Assembly: GCF_021341665.1 (NCBI RefSeq)
Contig: NZ_JAJTTH010000011.1
Coordinates: 124,001 to 188,000, forward strand
Length of the DNA: 64,000 bases
Origin: Pseudomonas sp. Au-Pse12
GTDB taxonomy: Bacteria; Pseudomonadota; Gammaproteobacteria; Pseudomonadales; Pseudomonadaceae
Direction: 5' to 3'
In this document: positions 43,215 through 52,614 of the stretch, piece after piece
Numbering within the stretch: position 1 is the stretch's first letter
How the letters are laid out: each line of letters opens with the position of its first letter
The notes under the pieces: model-generated
The model's input: only the letters and a program-made list of their open reading frames with translations
Databases searched by the model: none
What the model was told of the DNA's origin: nothing
Made by a program: the position numbers and the translations under genes

Positions 43215-44579
43215 TCAGAGGGGCAGGTAGAGGCCAAAGGTGTTGATGCCATGGTCGCTGCGCACGAACACGTCGCCGCCGTGCATCAGTGCAATGGCCT
43301 TGACGATGGCCAGCCCCAGGCCGTGATTGGCGCCACTGTTGCTGCGCGAGGCGTCAACCCGGTAGAAGCGCTCGAACAGGCGCGGCAGGTGCTCGCTGGC
43401 GATGTCTTGTCCGGGGTTGCTGACGGCGATCGCCACCTGCTGCTCTTGCACTTCAATGCGCACCTGGATCACTCCTCCCGCCGTGGTGTACTGCACGGCA
43501 TTGCTCAGCAGGTTGATCAGGGCCCGGCGCAGGTGGGCCACTTCGATCCGTACTTGGGCATCGCCCTGGACCTCGACCCTGACCTGGGCGTCTTCAAGGA
43601 TGAAATCCAGGTAGTCCAGGGTGGTCGCCACTTCTGCGGCCAGGGAGCTGGTGGTGAGTTGGGTGGCCTTGCTGCCCTGGTCGGCGCTGGCCAGGAACAG
43701 CATGTCGTTGATGATCGAGCGCAGCCGCTCCAGCTCTTCAAGGTTCGATTGCAGCACCTCGAAGTAGTGCTCCGCCGAGCGGCCCCGGGTCAGGGCCACC
43801 TGGGTCTGGCCGATCAGGTTGGTCAGCGGCGAGCGCAGTTCGTGGGCGACGTCGGCATTGAACGACTCCAGGCGCGAATAGGCGTGCTCGACGCGCTCCA
43901 GGGTGGAGTTGAAGGCGTTGACGAACTGCTTCAGTTCAGGCGGCAGCGGCGACAGTTGCAGGCGCCCGGACAGCCGTGGCGGTGCCAGGCGCTGGGCTTC
44001 CTGCGAGAGTTTGATCAGCGGCTTGAGGCCGATCCGCGCCACCCAGTACCCCAGGGCCGAGGCCAGCAGCACACCGACGATGGCCAGGCCGATCAGGGCC
44101 ATCAGCAACTGATGCTGGGTCTGGTGGAAGGTATCGGTGTCGATGGCGATCAGAAAGCGCAGGGCCGGGCGTTGTTCCTTGGCCGGCAACTGGCTGACCA
44201 GGACTTTCAGCGGATAAGGGTGGTCGCTCAGGTTCAGGTCGCGCATGCCCAGTGGGCCCTGGGCGAACTCGCGGATCTGCGCGTTGGGCGCACCGTATTC
44301 ATAGTGCGGATCGGCGCTGATCGCCCAGAAGCGGATGCGCTTGTCCTCTTCGCTGAGCAGCTTGAGCTTGGCGTTGATCTTGGCCCAGTGCTCGGGGTTG
44401 CCGTACCGGGTCAGGGCTGATTCGAGGACGCTGTAGCGCGCGTCCAGTTCGGCTTCCGGCAGCAGCCCCAGGCCTTTGTCGACCTGTTGGTAGAGCGCCC
44501 CGCCAATCAGCAGGAAAATCAGCAACGCCACCAGGGTGAACAGCCCGCTCAGGCGCAGGGCGATGGAGTTACTCGGCAC
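43215..44579 (-). CDS. Sensor histidine kinase (CusS/CopS-like)
   Basis: A 454-residue membrane kinase. Two helices (about 11-30 and 157-180) flank a periplasmic sensor of about 125 residues, followed by HAMP, a HisKA domain with phospho-acceptor His246 in DVAHELRSPL, and an HATPase domain (NLLSNAVQYT, GLGLAIVKAI). The start is GTG (complement of 44577-44579), overlapping the regulator stop by 11 bases; a longer reading runs into the regulator gene. The architecture is that of metal-responsive kinases, though the periplasmic region has few His or Cys candidates, so the ligand is open. Confidence 0.9.
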   Translation of the reverse strand: MPSNSIALRLSGLFTLVALLIFLLIGGALYQQVDKGLGLLPEAELDARYSVLESALTRYGNPEHWAKINAKLKLLSEEDKRIRFWAISADPHYEYGAPNAQIREFAQGPLGMRDLNLSDHPYPLKVLVSQLPAKEQRPALRFLIAIDTDTFHQTQHQLLMALIGLAIVGVLLASALGYWVARIGLKPLIKLSQEAQRLAPPRLSGRLQLSPLPPELKQFVNAFNSTLERVEHAYSRLESFNADVAHELRSPLTNLIGQTQVALTRGRSAEHYFEVLQSNLEELERLRSIINDMLFLASADQGSKATQLTTSSLAAEVATTLDYLDFILEDAQVRVEVQGDAQVRIEVAHLRRALINLLSNAVQYTTAGGVIQVRIEVQEQQVAIAVSNPGQDIASEHLPRLFERFYRVDASRSNSGANHGLGLAIVKAIALMHGGDVFVRSDHGINTFGLYLPL

Positions 44580-45246
44580 CGCGGTTCTCCAGCACATAAC
44601 CCATGCCACGGATGGTGTGCAGCAGTTTCTGTTCGAAGGGCCCGTCGAGCTTGGCCCGCAGGCGCTTGATCGCCACTTCGACGACATTCGCGTCGCTGTC
44701 GAAATTGATGTCCCAGACCATTTCCGCGATGGCGGTCTTGGAGAGGATTTCGCCCTGGCGCCGGGCCAGCACGCTGAGCAGGGAAAACTCCTTGGCGGTC
44801 AGGTCCAGGCGGCTGCCGGCACGGCTGGCCTTGCGGCTGATCAGGTCGATCCACAGGTCGGCGATGCTGATCTGCACCGGCTCATGCCCGCCGCTACGAC
44901 GGGTCAGGGCCTGCAGGCGGGCCACCAGTTCGAGAAAGGAAAAGGGTTTGCCCAGGTAGTCGTCGGCGCCATCGCGCAGGCCCTTGATGCGGTCTTCCAC
45001 GCGTTCACGGGCGGTGAGCATGATCACCGGGGTCTGCTTGCGCGCGCGCAGGGCGCGCAATACGCCAAAACCATCCAGGCCGGGCAGCATCACATCCAGC
45101 ACGATCACCGCGTAATCGCCTTCCAGGGCCAGGTGCAGGCCTTCGACGCCGTCTCGGGCCAGGTCCACGTTGTAGCCTTGTTCGGTCAACCCGCGGTGCA
45201 GGTAGTCGGCTGTTTTTTCTTCGTCTTCGATAATCAGAACGCGCAT
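44569..45246 (-). CDS. OmpR-family response regulator (CusR/CopR-like)
   Basis: A 225-residue regulator: receiver domain (1-115) with phospho-acceptor Asp51 in VLDVMLPG and the acidic pair in IIEDEE, then a winged-helix DNA-binding domain (about 128-220) with DLTAKEFSLLSVLARRQGE and the closing TIRGMGYVLE. It starts 8 bases after the RND permease stop and overlaps the kinase, so pump and two-component system are one transcription unit. Confidence 0.93.
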   Translation of the reverse strand: MRVLIIEDEEKTADYLHRGLTEQGYNVDLARDGVEGLHLALEGDYAVIVLDVMLPGLDGFGVLRALRARKQTPVIMLTARERVEDRIKGLRDGADDYLGKPFSFLELVARLQALTRRSGGHEPVQISIADLWIDLISRKASRAGSRLDLTAKEFSLLSVLARRQGEILSKTAIAEMVWDINFDSDANVVEVAIKRLRAKLDGPFEQKLLHTIRGMGYVLENRGAE

Positions 45247-45254
45247 GACCCGCC

Positions 45255-48200
45255 TCAGGTATGGGTGGCCGGCAACAGCGCCGGCCGGGGCCGGTGGAAC
45301 AGCCGCTCAAGCCACAAGTATATGACCGGCGTGGTGAACAGCGTCAGTGCCTGGCTGACCAGCAAACCGCCGACCACGGCGATGCCCAGGGGCTGGCGCA
45401 GTTCGGCGCCGGCGCCGTAGCCGAGCATCAGCGGCAATGCACCGAGCAGGGCGGCGAGGGTGGTCATGATGATCGGGCGGAACCGGGTGATACAGGCCTG
45501 GTAGATCGCCTCCTCGGGAGGCAGGCCGCCGTTGCGCTGGGCTTCCAGGGCGAAGTCGATCATCAGGATGCCGTTCTTCTTGACGATGCCGATCAGCAGC
45601 ACCAGGCCGATCAGCGCCATGATGGAAAAGTCCTGGCCACACAGCCAGAGCATCAGCAAGGCGCCCAGGCCCGCAGAGGGCAGGGTGGAAATGATCGTCA
45701 GTGGGTGCACGAAACTTTCGTACAGCACCCCGAGAATGATGTACACGGCCACCAGCGCGGCGAGGATCAGGTACGGCTGGCTGGCCAGGGAGCTCTGGAA
45801 GGCCTGCGCCGCGCCCTGGAAGTTGCCGCTGATGGCCGCCGGCATGCCGATCTCGCTCTTGGCCTGGTTGAGCCGTATCACCGCATCGCCCAGGGCCACG
45901 CCGGGGGCCAGGTTGAACGACAGGTTGGCCGCCGGGAACATGCCGTCGTGGGCAATCGACAGCGGGCCGATGGTGGGGGCATCGAAACGTGCCAGGGCCG
46001 AGAGCGGGACCATCTCCCCGGTCAGCGGCGAGCGCAGGTAGAAGTAGTTGAGGCTTTCGGCCTTGCCTCGTTGCTGGGTATCGAGTTCGAGGATCACGTT
46101 GTACTGGTTGATCTCGGTCTGGAACTCGTTGATCTGGCGCTGGCCGAAGGCATCGTACAGCGCCTCGTCGACATCACTGGCGGTGAGGCCAAAGCGTGCG
46201 GCGGCGGTCCTGTCGATATTGATGTGGGTGATGCTGCCGCCCAGTTGCAGGTCGTTGGAGATGTCACGGAATGCCGGGTTGCTGCGCAGTTTTTCGGTCA
46301 GGCGCTGGGTCCAGGTACTCAGGGTCGGGCCGTCGTTGCTTTTCAGCACGTATTGATACTGGGCGCGGCTGGGGCCGGAGCTGAGGTTGATGTCCTGGCC
46401 CGCCCGCAGATAGAGGACGATGCCGGGTACCTGCATCAGTTGCGGGCGGATGCGGTCGATAAAGGCGCTGGCGGAGACATCCCGTTCGCCACGGCCTTTG
46501 AGGGAAATCCAGAACCGGCCGTTGGCAATGGTCTGGTTGCTGCCGGAAACCCCCACCGAATGGGAGAAGGCCTGCACCGCCGGGTCGGCGGCGACGATCT
46601 CGGCCAGGGCCTGATGCTTCTTCACCATGTCCGGGTAGGAAATGTCCGCCGCAGCCTCGGTAGTACCGAGCACGAAGCCGGTGTCCTGCACCGGGAAGAA
46701 GCCCTTCGGAATCAGGATGTAGCCGGCAATGGCCAGGCTCAGGGTCAGGCCGAAAACCCCCAGCATCAGTTTCTGGTGGGCCAGGGCCCGGCGCAGGCCG
46801 CGTTCGTAGATCGCCAGCAGGCGCTCGCCGAAGCCCGGTTTGGCGTGGGCCGGGTGCACCGGGGCGCGCATGAAGAGTGCGGCCAGGGTAGGCGCCAGGG
46901 TCAGCGACACCAGCACCGAAATCATGATGGTGGACGTGGCGGTCAGGGCGAATTCCTTGAACAGCCGGCCCACCACACCGCCCATGAACAGCAGGGGAAT
47001 GAACGCCGCCACCAGGGAGAAGCTGATGGAGACCACGGTGAAGCCGATTTCTCCGGCGCCCTTGATCGCGGCCTCGCGCATGCCATCGCCGGCTTCCAGA
47101 TGGCGGTGGATGTTCTCCACCACGACGATGGCGTCGTCGACCACAAACCCCACGGCAATCACGATAGCCACCAGGGTCAGGTTGTTCAGGCTGAAGCCCA
47201 TCAGGTACATCAGCGCGAAGCTGGCGGTCAGCGATACGCCGAGCACCGCGGAAACAATCAGGGTCGCCGACCACTGGCGCAGGAACAGCGCCATCACCGC
47301 CACCACCAGCAGCACGGCAATCAGCAGGGTGACCTCCACTTCATGCAGCGAGGCGCGGATGGTCTGGGTCCGATCCACCAGCACCTTGACCTGCACCGAC
47401 GCCGGCAGCATGGCCTCAAGGCCCGGCAGGGCAGCCTGGATGCGGTCCACTGTGTCGACGATGTTGGCCCCGGGCTGACGCGAAATCACCAGGTTGACCC
47501 CCGGCTGGTCGCCCGACCAGGCCTGGACGTAGGCATCTTCCGAACCGTTGACCACCCGCGCCACATCCTGCAGGTGCACGGGGGCGCCGTCCTTGTAGGA
47601 AACGATCAACTGGCCGTATTCCTCGGGGTGGAACAGCTGGTCGTTGGTGGACAGGGTGGAGATGCTCGACGGGCCATACAGTGCCCCCTTGGCCAGGTTG
47701 AGGCTGGTCTGCTGGATCGCCTGGCGAATGTCCGCCAGGGTCAGGCCGATCGCCGCCAGTTTGTCCGCCGACGCCTGGACCCGGATCGCCGGGCGCTGCT
47801 GACCGGTGATGTTGATCTGGCCGACGCCGTCGATCTGGCTGATCTGCCGGGCCAGCAGGGTTTCCGCGTAATCGCTGAGTTCGGTGCCGGGCATCTGGGT
47901 CGAGCTGATGCTGAGGATCAGCACCGGGCTGTCTGCCGGGTTGACCTTCTTCCAGGTGGGCAGCGTGGGCATGTCCTTGGGCAGCTTGCCGGCCGCGGTG
48001 TTGATCGCCGCCTGGACCTCCTGGGCGGCGGTATCGATGCTCTTGTTCAGGGTGAATTGCAGGGTCAGCAAGGATGAACCCAGGGCGCTGCTGGAGGTCA
48101 TCTGGGTCATGCCGGGGATGGCGCTGAACTGCACCTCAAGGGGCGTGGCCACCGAAGAAGCCATGGTGTCCGGGCTGGCCCCGGGCAGGGCAGCGGAAAC

Positions 48201-48350
48201 CTGAATGGTCGGGAACTCGGCTTCCGGCAGGGGCGCCACCGGCAGGCGCGGGAAGGCGATGGCGCCCAGCAGCACCAGGGCGAAGGTCAGCAGGACCGTG
48301 GCGACCGGGTGGTCGATGCACCAGGCGGAAATCGAACCGCGGCCCTTCAT
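45255..48350 (-). CDS. RND efflux transporter permease (MdtC/MuxC-like)
   Basis: A 1031-residue inner-membrane RND pump with twelve helices and two large periplasmic loops. Helix 4 carries the proton-relay Asp pair in GFVVDDAIVVVENIHRH (near residue 400). The opening SAWCIDHPVATVLLTFALVLLG and the PEAEFPTIQVSAALPGASPDTM block are typical of the MdtB/MdtC branch. It probably exports drugs or metabolites. Only one permease is present, whereas MdtABC/MuxABC systems use two, and there is no outer-membrane factor gene nearby. Confidence 0.94.
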   Translation of the reverse strand: MKGRGSISAWCIDHPVATVLLTFALVLLGAIAFPRLPVAPLPEAEFPTIQVSAALPGASPDTMASSVATPLEVQFSAIPGMTQMTSSSALGSSLLTLQFTLNKSIDTAAQEVQAAINTAAGKLPKDMPTLPTWKKVNPADSPVLILSISSTQMPGTELSDYAETLLARQISQIDGVGQINITGQQRPAIRVQASADKLAAIGLTLADIRQAIQQTSLNLAKGALYGPSSISTLSTNDQLFHPEEYGQLIVSYKDGAPVHLQDVARVVNGSEDAYVQAWSGDQPGVNLVISRQPGANIVDTVDRIQAALPGLEAMLPASVQVKVLVDRTQTIRASLHEVEVTLLIAVLLVVAVMALFLRQWSATLIVSAVLGVSLTASFALMYLMGFSLNNLTLVAIVIAVGFVVDDAIVVVENIHRHLEAGDGMREAAIKGAGEIGFTVVSISFSLVAAFIPLLFMGGVVGRLFKEFALTATSTIMISVLVSLTLAPTLAALFMRAPVHPAHAKPGFGERLLAIYERGLRRALAHQKLMLGVFGLTLSLAIAGYILIPKGFFPVQDTGFVLGTTEAAADISYPDMVKKHQALAEIVAADPAVQAFSHSVGVSGSNQTIANGRFWISLKGRGERDVSASAFIDRIRPQLMQVPGIVLYLRAGQDINLSSGPSRAQYQYVLKSNDGPTLSTWTQRLTEKLRSNPAFRDISNDLQLGGSITHINIDRTAAARFGLTASDVDEALYDAFGQRQINEFQTEINQYNVILELDTQQRGKAESLNYFYLRSPLTGEMVPLSALARFDAPTIGPLSIAHDGMFPAANLSFNLAPGVALGDAVIRLNQAKSEIGMPAAISGNFQGAAQAFQSSLASQPYLILAALVAVYIILGVLYESFVHPLTIISTLPSAGLGALLMLWLCGQDFSIMALIGLVLLIGIVKKNGILMIDFALEAQRNGGLPPEEAIYQACITRFRPIIMTTLAALLGALPLMLGYGAGAELRQPLGIAVVGGLLVSQALTLFTTPVIYLWLERLFHRPRPALLPATHT

Positions 48351-49507
48351 GGTTGCGGCTCCGTCGCCTGCACCACCTGCGGCGGATCGCTGAGCACCTG
48401 GACCAGGGAGCCGGGCTTGAGCCGCGACTGCCCATCGCTGACCAGCACATCACCGGCCTGAACCCCGGAAATGATGTTCAGCTCGCTGTCCTGATACACC
48501 ACCTGCACCGGCACGGCTTCGACCTGCCCAGCTTTGACCCGGTAGACGAAGTGCTGGTCGAGGCCGCGCTGGACCACGGTGGGCGGTACGGTGAGCGCGC
48601 CCCGGTCCAATGCGGTCTGGATCTTCACCGTCACCAGTTGCCCGGGCCAGAGCTTCTGCTGGGCGTTGGTGAACTCCGCCTTGGCGCGGATAGTGCCGGT
48701 GCTGGCGTTGATCTGATTGTCGATCAGGGTCAGGTGGCCGTTGCCCAGCAGGGCGGCGGTGCTGTTGCTGTCAGCACCGAGGAAGGCCATGACCGCTGCC
48801 GGATCCTGGGCGCGAATCAATTGCTGCAAGGTCGGCAGCATTTGCTGGGGCAGGGAGAACTCCACGGCAATCGGGTCGATCTGGGTCACCGAGAACAGGC
48901 CCTGGGTATCGCTCGTGCGCAGGAAGTTGCCTTCATCGACGGTACGAATCCCCACCCGGCCGGTGACGGGCGAGCGGATCTGGGTATAGGAAAGTTGCAC
49001 CTGGGCCGCATCGATGGCGGCCTGGTTGCCCTGGGCGGTGGCGTTGAGCTGATTGACCAGGGCCACTTGCTGGTCGTAGGTCTGTTTCGAGATGCCGTCA
49101 TCCACCGTCAGCAGCTTGTAGCGCTTGAGGTTGATCTGCGCCACCTGCAACTGGGCCTGATTCTGCGCCAGTTGGGCCCGGGCCTGGTCGAGGTTGGCAC
49201 GGATCGAGCGATCGTCGAGGGTCGCCAGCAGGTCGCCCGCCTTGACCTGTTGCCCTTCCTTGACCAGCAGCCGGGTCAGGATGCCGTCCACCTGCGGGCG
49301 AATGACCACGCTGTGCAGCGACAGCACCGAGCCGATGCCGCTGGCGTAGCGCGCCACGTCCTGCTGCACAACCTGCGCCACCCGCACCGGAATCGCCGTG
49401 GGCGCGGCCAGTCTGGTGGTCGCCGGTCTGTTCAGGAACCAGGCCGCGCCAGCGATGAGGCCCACCAGCAGTGCTGCGGTCACGACGGTTTTCTTGGCAA
49501 TGGGCAT
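48347..49507 (-). CDS. RND efflux periplasmic adaptor subunit (MdtA/MuxA-like)
   Basis: A 386-residue membrane-fusion protein. N-terminal anchor (about 6-25), lipoyl half-motifs (VVIRPQVDGILTRLLVKEGQ and IRSPVTGRVGIRTVDEGN), a coiled-coil hairpin (about 100-160), a beta-barrel and a membrane-proximal domain. It bridges the permease to an outer-membrane channel encoded elsewhere. First gene of the adaptor-permease-regulator-kinase operon; its stop overlaps the permease start by 4 bases. Confidence 0.93.
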   Translation of the reverse strand: MPIAKKTVVTAALLVGLIAGAAWFLNRPATTRLAAPTAIPVRVAQVVQQDVARYASGIGSVLSLHSVVIRPQVDGILTRLLVKEGQQVKAGDLLATLDDRSIRANLDQARAQLAQNQAQLQVAQINLKRYKLLTVDDGISKQTYDQQVALVNQLNATAQGNQAAIDAAQVQLSYTQIRSPVTGRVGIRTVDEGNFLRTSDTQGLFSVTQIDPIAVEFSLPQQMLPTLQQLIRAQDPAAVMAFLGADSNSTAALLGNGHLTLIDNQINASTGTIRAKAEFTNAQQKLWPGQLVTVKIQTALDRGALTVPPTVVQRGLDQHFVYRVKAGQVEAVPVQVVYQDSELNIISGVQAGDVLVSDGQSRLKPGSLVQVLSDPPQVVQATEPQP

Positions 49508-49731
49508 AGGTGGAGAGCGCCGGGGGCAATAGTGTCGGAAAGATGGCCATGATCTGTTGACAGTTATAGTCCGGCAACCCGGTCAGCAGCGTGACCGCCA
49601 GCTGTCAGCGCTGTCAGAAAAGTCCTGCCAGGCCCGTGCGTCCCAGGTCAAAGATGGCTGGCGCACAGGTATACTGCCGGCCACTGCGGCCGGTCCCCTG
49701 GCGCGGATTATCTTTCTCCCCTGGAGCTTCC

Positions 49732-49977
49732 ATGACTTCCCCTGCACAACCTGCTGCGGATGACGCCCTGAACGCCGATCCGGCGGTCGATCCGACCCCC
49801 CTTGAAACCGAGGCCAAGGCGGCGATCCCTGCGTTCAAGTTTCCCTTCAAGCCTTCCGAGTTTGCCCCGGCCAAGAATGCCCAGCAGCCCTGGTACAAGA
49901 ACGGCGCCAGCAACGGCCACACCAAGACCCCCGGCGCAGCGCCTCCCGGCACCCGTCGCTCCATGGGTAAACGCTGA
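49732..49977 (+). CDS. Small hypothetical protein, Pro/Ala-rich
   Basis: An 81-residue protein starting at ATG 49732 after GGAGCTTC. The N-terminal 30 residues are Ala/Asp/Pro-rich and likely disordered. The centre FKFPFKPSEFAPAKN and the basic tail GTRRSMGKR look conserved in style but match nothing I can name. No signal peptide, membrane helix or Cys. It is divergent from the RND operon and 157 bases before the chemoreceptor. The ORF is open 47 codons further upstream without a better start. Confidence 0.65.
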   Translation: MTSPAQPAADDALNADPAVDPTPLETEAKAAIPAFKFPFKPSEFAPAKNAQQPWYKNGASNGHTKTPGAAPPGTRRSMGKR

Positions 49978-50134
49978 GATCGCCGACAATCGCAGACATT
50001 GCCTTGATTTGCGCTTTTTAATCGCAATGATGGCTAATTGCTTTAAACCTGAGCTGGATCAGTATTTGTGGCATCAGTGCGCTTAGAGTCAGCAGCCCTG
50101 CCGACTCCTCCTAACAAATACGAGCGCGCTTCCC

Positions 50135-51718
50135 ATGAAGATCAACCTTCCGGTTACTGGGCGAAACGTGGACTTTGCCCCTGATGCGAACATCCTTTCG
50201 ACCACCGATCTGACCAGCGCGATCACCTACGCCAACCCTGATTTCATCAAGATCAGCGGCTACACCCGTGAGGAGTTGCTGGGTTCGCCGCATAACCTGC
50301 TGCGTCACCCGGACATGCCTTCCGCGGCTTTCGGCCATATGTGGCGCACCCTCAAGCGCGGCCGCTCGTGGATGGGCATGGTGAAAAACCGTTGCAAGAA
50401 CGGCGATCACTATTGGGTCAGTGCCTACGTCACCCCGGTGACGCGGGACGGTCAGGCGGTGGAATACCAATCGGTGCGCACCAAGCCCAGCGCCCGGCAG
50501 ATCGAGGCCGCGGAACGGGCTTACGCGCAACTCAATGGCCCCGGCCCGTCCTGGTGGAGCCTGTTGCCGGTGATGAGCCTGCGGCTGCGTCTCTGGGCCT
50601 CCATCAGCGCCGGTTTCATTGGCAGCTACGGCGTTTCCGTGTGGCTGCTGCCCGAGTCCTGGATGGTTCAGGGCACGGTGATGGCCATGGGCTGGTGCCT
50701 GAGCCTGGTGGCGGTCGGTACGCAAATGCGGCCGTTGGACCGCCTGGCCGAGCGCGCCCGGCAGATCGGCGACAACCCCTTGAGCCAGGGCATCTACACC
50801 GGGCGTGCGGACGAGTTCGGGCGTATCGAGTTCGCCTTGCAGATGCTTGAAGCCCAGGTCGGTGCGGTGGTGGGGCGCATTGGCGATGCCTCCCAGCGTC
50901 TGGCCGGGCACGCCGCGGAGTTGGTGGAGCACCTGCACAGCAGCCATAACAGCACCCTGGAACAGCAGGCGGAAACCGATCAGGTGGCGGCGGCCATTCA
51001 TCAGATGGCCGCCAGCGTGGCCGAGGTCGCCACCCATGCTCAGCAGGCCTCGGTGGCGGCCGATCAGGCGGAAAGCGAAACCCGCGAGGGGCATCAACTG
51101 GTGGGCGAGAGCCGTAGCGCGGTGTTGCGCCTGGCCAGCGAGCTGGAGCGGGCCACCGAAGTGATTCATCAGCTGGAAAGCCACAGCACGGATATTTCCG
51201 GGGTGCTGGAAGTGATCCGCAGCATTGCCGAGCAGACCAACCTGCTGGCCCTGAATGCGGCCATCGAGGCGGCGCGGGCCGGTGAGCAGGGGCGCGGCTT
51301 TGCCGTGGTGGCCGATGAAGTGCGCGGGCTGGCCCAGCGCACCCAGGATTCCACCAACGAGATCCAGCGCATGATCAGCACCCTGCAAAATGCCGCGCGC
51401 AATGCCGTGGAGGCCATGCAGCACAGCAGCCAGCATGTGGAGAGCAGCGTCGACCAGGCCCAGCGCGCGGCAGTGGCCTTGGACGGCATCAGCCAGCGGG
51501 TCAACCAGATCACCGAGATGAGCCTGCAGATAGCCGCGGCGGTGGAAGAGCAGAGCGTGGTCAGTGAGGACATCAACCGCAACATCATCGGTATTCGCAA
51601 TGCCTGCGAGGTGACGGTCAGCGCCGGCCAGCTCAGCCATGTCAACTCAGGGGACGTGGCCGGGCTGGCGGGGGACTTGCGTCAACTGGCCCAGGAGTTC
51701 TGGCACAAGCGCGGCTAG
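50135..51718 (+). CDS. aer: Aer-like PAS-domain methyl-accepting chemotaxis protein
   Basis: A 527-residue energy-taxis receptor. The N-terminal PAS domain (about 10-125) shows the Aer-type segments TYANPDFIKISGYTREEL and LLRHPDMPSAAFGHMW, expected to bind FAD. Two closely spaced membrane helices (about 147-190) have almost no periplasmic loop. Then come HAMP and a long signalling coiled-coil with the hairpin tip EQTNLLALNAAIEAARAGE near residue 366. There is no C-terminal CheR-tethering pentapeptide. It should sense redox or oxygen state internally and signal to CheA. Stands alone with its own leader. Confidence 0.92.
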   Translation: MKINLPVTGRNVDFAPDANILSTTDLTSAITYANPDFIKISGYTREELLGSPHNLLRHPDMPSAAFGHMWRTLKRGRSWMGMVKNRCKNGDHYWVSAYVTPVTRDGQAVEYQSVRTKPSARQIEAAERAYAQLNGPGPSWWSLLPVMSLRLRLWASISAGFIGSYGVSVWLLPESWMVQGTVMAMGWCLSLVAVGTQMRPLDRLAERARQIGDNPLSQGIYTGRADEFGRIEFALQMLEAQVGAVVGRIGDASQRLAGHAAELVEHLHSSHNSTLEQQAETDQVAAAIHQMAASVAEVATHAQQASVAADQAESETREGHQLVGESRSAVLRLASELERATEVIHQLESHSTDISGVLEVIRSIAEQTNLLALNAAIEAARAGEQGRGFAVVADEVRGLAQRTQDSTNEIQRMISTLQNAARNAVEAMQHSSQHVESSVDQAQRAAVALDGISQRVNQITEMSLQIAAAVEEQSVVSEDINRNIIGIRNACEVTVSAGQLSHVNSGDVAGLAGDLRQLAQEFWHKRG

Positions 51719-51736
51719 GGTCGCAGAGCCAGCCGG

Positions 51737-52486
51737 TCAGGCCGCGCGCAGGGGGATAAAGGCGTAGTCCAGGGGCGTGTCGCTGACCACCTGGGCCCCG
51801 GCGGCCAGGACCTGCCCGGCAATCTCCTCGGCGGACAGATGGAAGCGCCAGGCTTGCTGCGGGGCTGCCGATACGGCGCTCTGCACCTGATCGATGGCCT
51901 TCGCCAGGGCGCTCATGTCCGGTAGATAGGCGGTGAAACCGTCACCCTTGAGCGCCGCGGTGCGAATCCCCAGCAGGCCGCAAATGGCTTCCTTGGCTTG
52001 AATATCGTCGCGGTCAGCCTGGCGCGAGCGCTGGATCAGCGCCGCCAGCTCGCCATCCACCAGCTCGTTCGCGGCAATCAACTGCGGCCCCTGTTCCCAG
52101 GATTCCGGCGGGCAGTCCTTGGCCAGCGGATTGAGCGGGATATGCGGATTGATTTCCATGGGATAGATGCGGCACACCAGCGGCCGCCGTTCGTAGATGC
52201 GGCACCGCAGGTCTTCGTCAAGATTCCGGCAGGGGCCGGCGTTATAGGCGGCGAAGGTGATTGCCACATAGGCTTCGGCGCTGCCGCTCAACACCCGGCA
52301 GGAACGGCGCAGGGCGTGCTCGCGCTGTAATTGTGGCAGCCCCAGACCGTTGCCGAGGAAGGCCTCCACCAGGACTATCACCTGGCCGCCGTCAGCGGCC
52401 CAGGCCCGGGCCTCCGGGAGGGTCAGGGGCACATGGTGGTCATTGCAGCACTTGCCGCAGCCTACGCAGGAAAAATGAGTGTTCAT
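51737..52486 (-). CDS. YkgJ family cysteine-cluster protein
   Basis: A 249-residue protein beginning FSCVGCGKCCNDHHVPLT, a CxxCxxCC metal-binding cluster near residues 6-13 typical of YkgJ/UPF0153 proteins that bind zinc or Fe-S. Two further Cys occur in LRCRIYERRPLVCRIYP (about residues 92-108), completing a ligand set. Biochemical role unknown. Convergent with the chemoreceptor gene and separated by 128 bases from the GNAT gene upstream of it on the same strand. Confidence 0.88.
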   Translation of the reverse strand: MNTHFSCVGCGKCCNDHHVPLTLPEARAWAADGGQVIVLVEAFLGNGLGLPQLQREHALRRSCRVLSGSAEAYVAITFAAYNAGPCRNLDEDLRCRIYERRPLVCRIYPMEINPHIPLNPLAKDCPPESWEQGPQLIAANELVDGELAALIQRSRQADRDDIQAKEAICGLLGIRTAALKGDGFTAYLPDMSALAKAIDQVQSAVSAAPQQAWRFHLSAEEIAGQVLAAGAQVVSDTPLDYAFIPLRAA

Positions 52487-52614
52487 GGCGCGAGGAACCG
52501 TTCTGGGTCGACAGGGGTAGCGTCGGAAAAACGCTTATCGACGCGGTCAGACCAGGCCTGCAAGCAAGTTGCACGCCATTGGCCGAAGCTCGCCTGGTGT
52601 GCGCCGGTCGTGGG

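Noticed and set aside
45261..48077. 938-codon plus-strand open frame opposite the RND permease
   Set aside because: Mirror frame of a strongly conserved gene; low-complexity His/Gln/Gly sequence with no domain.
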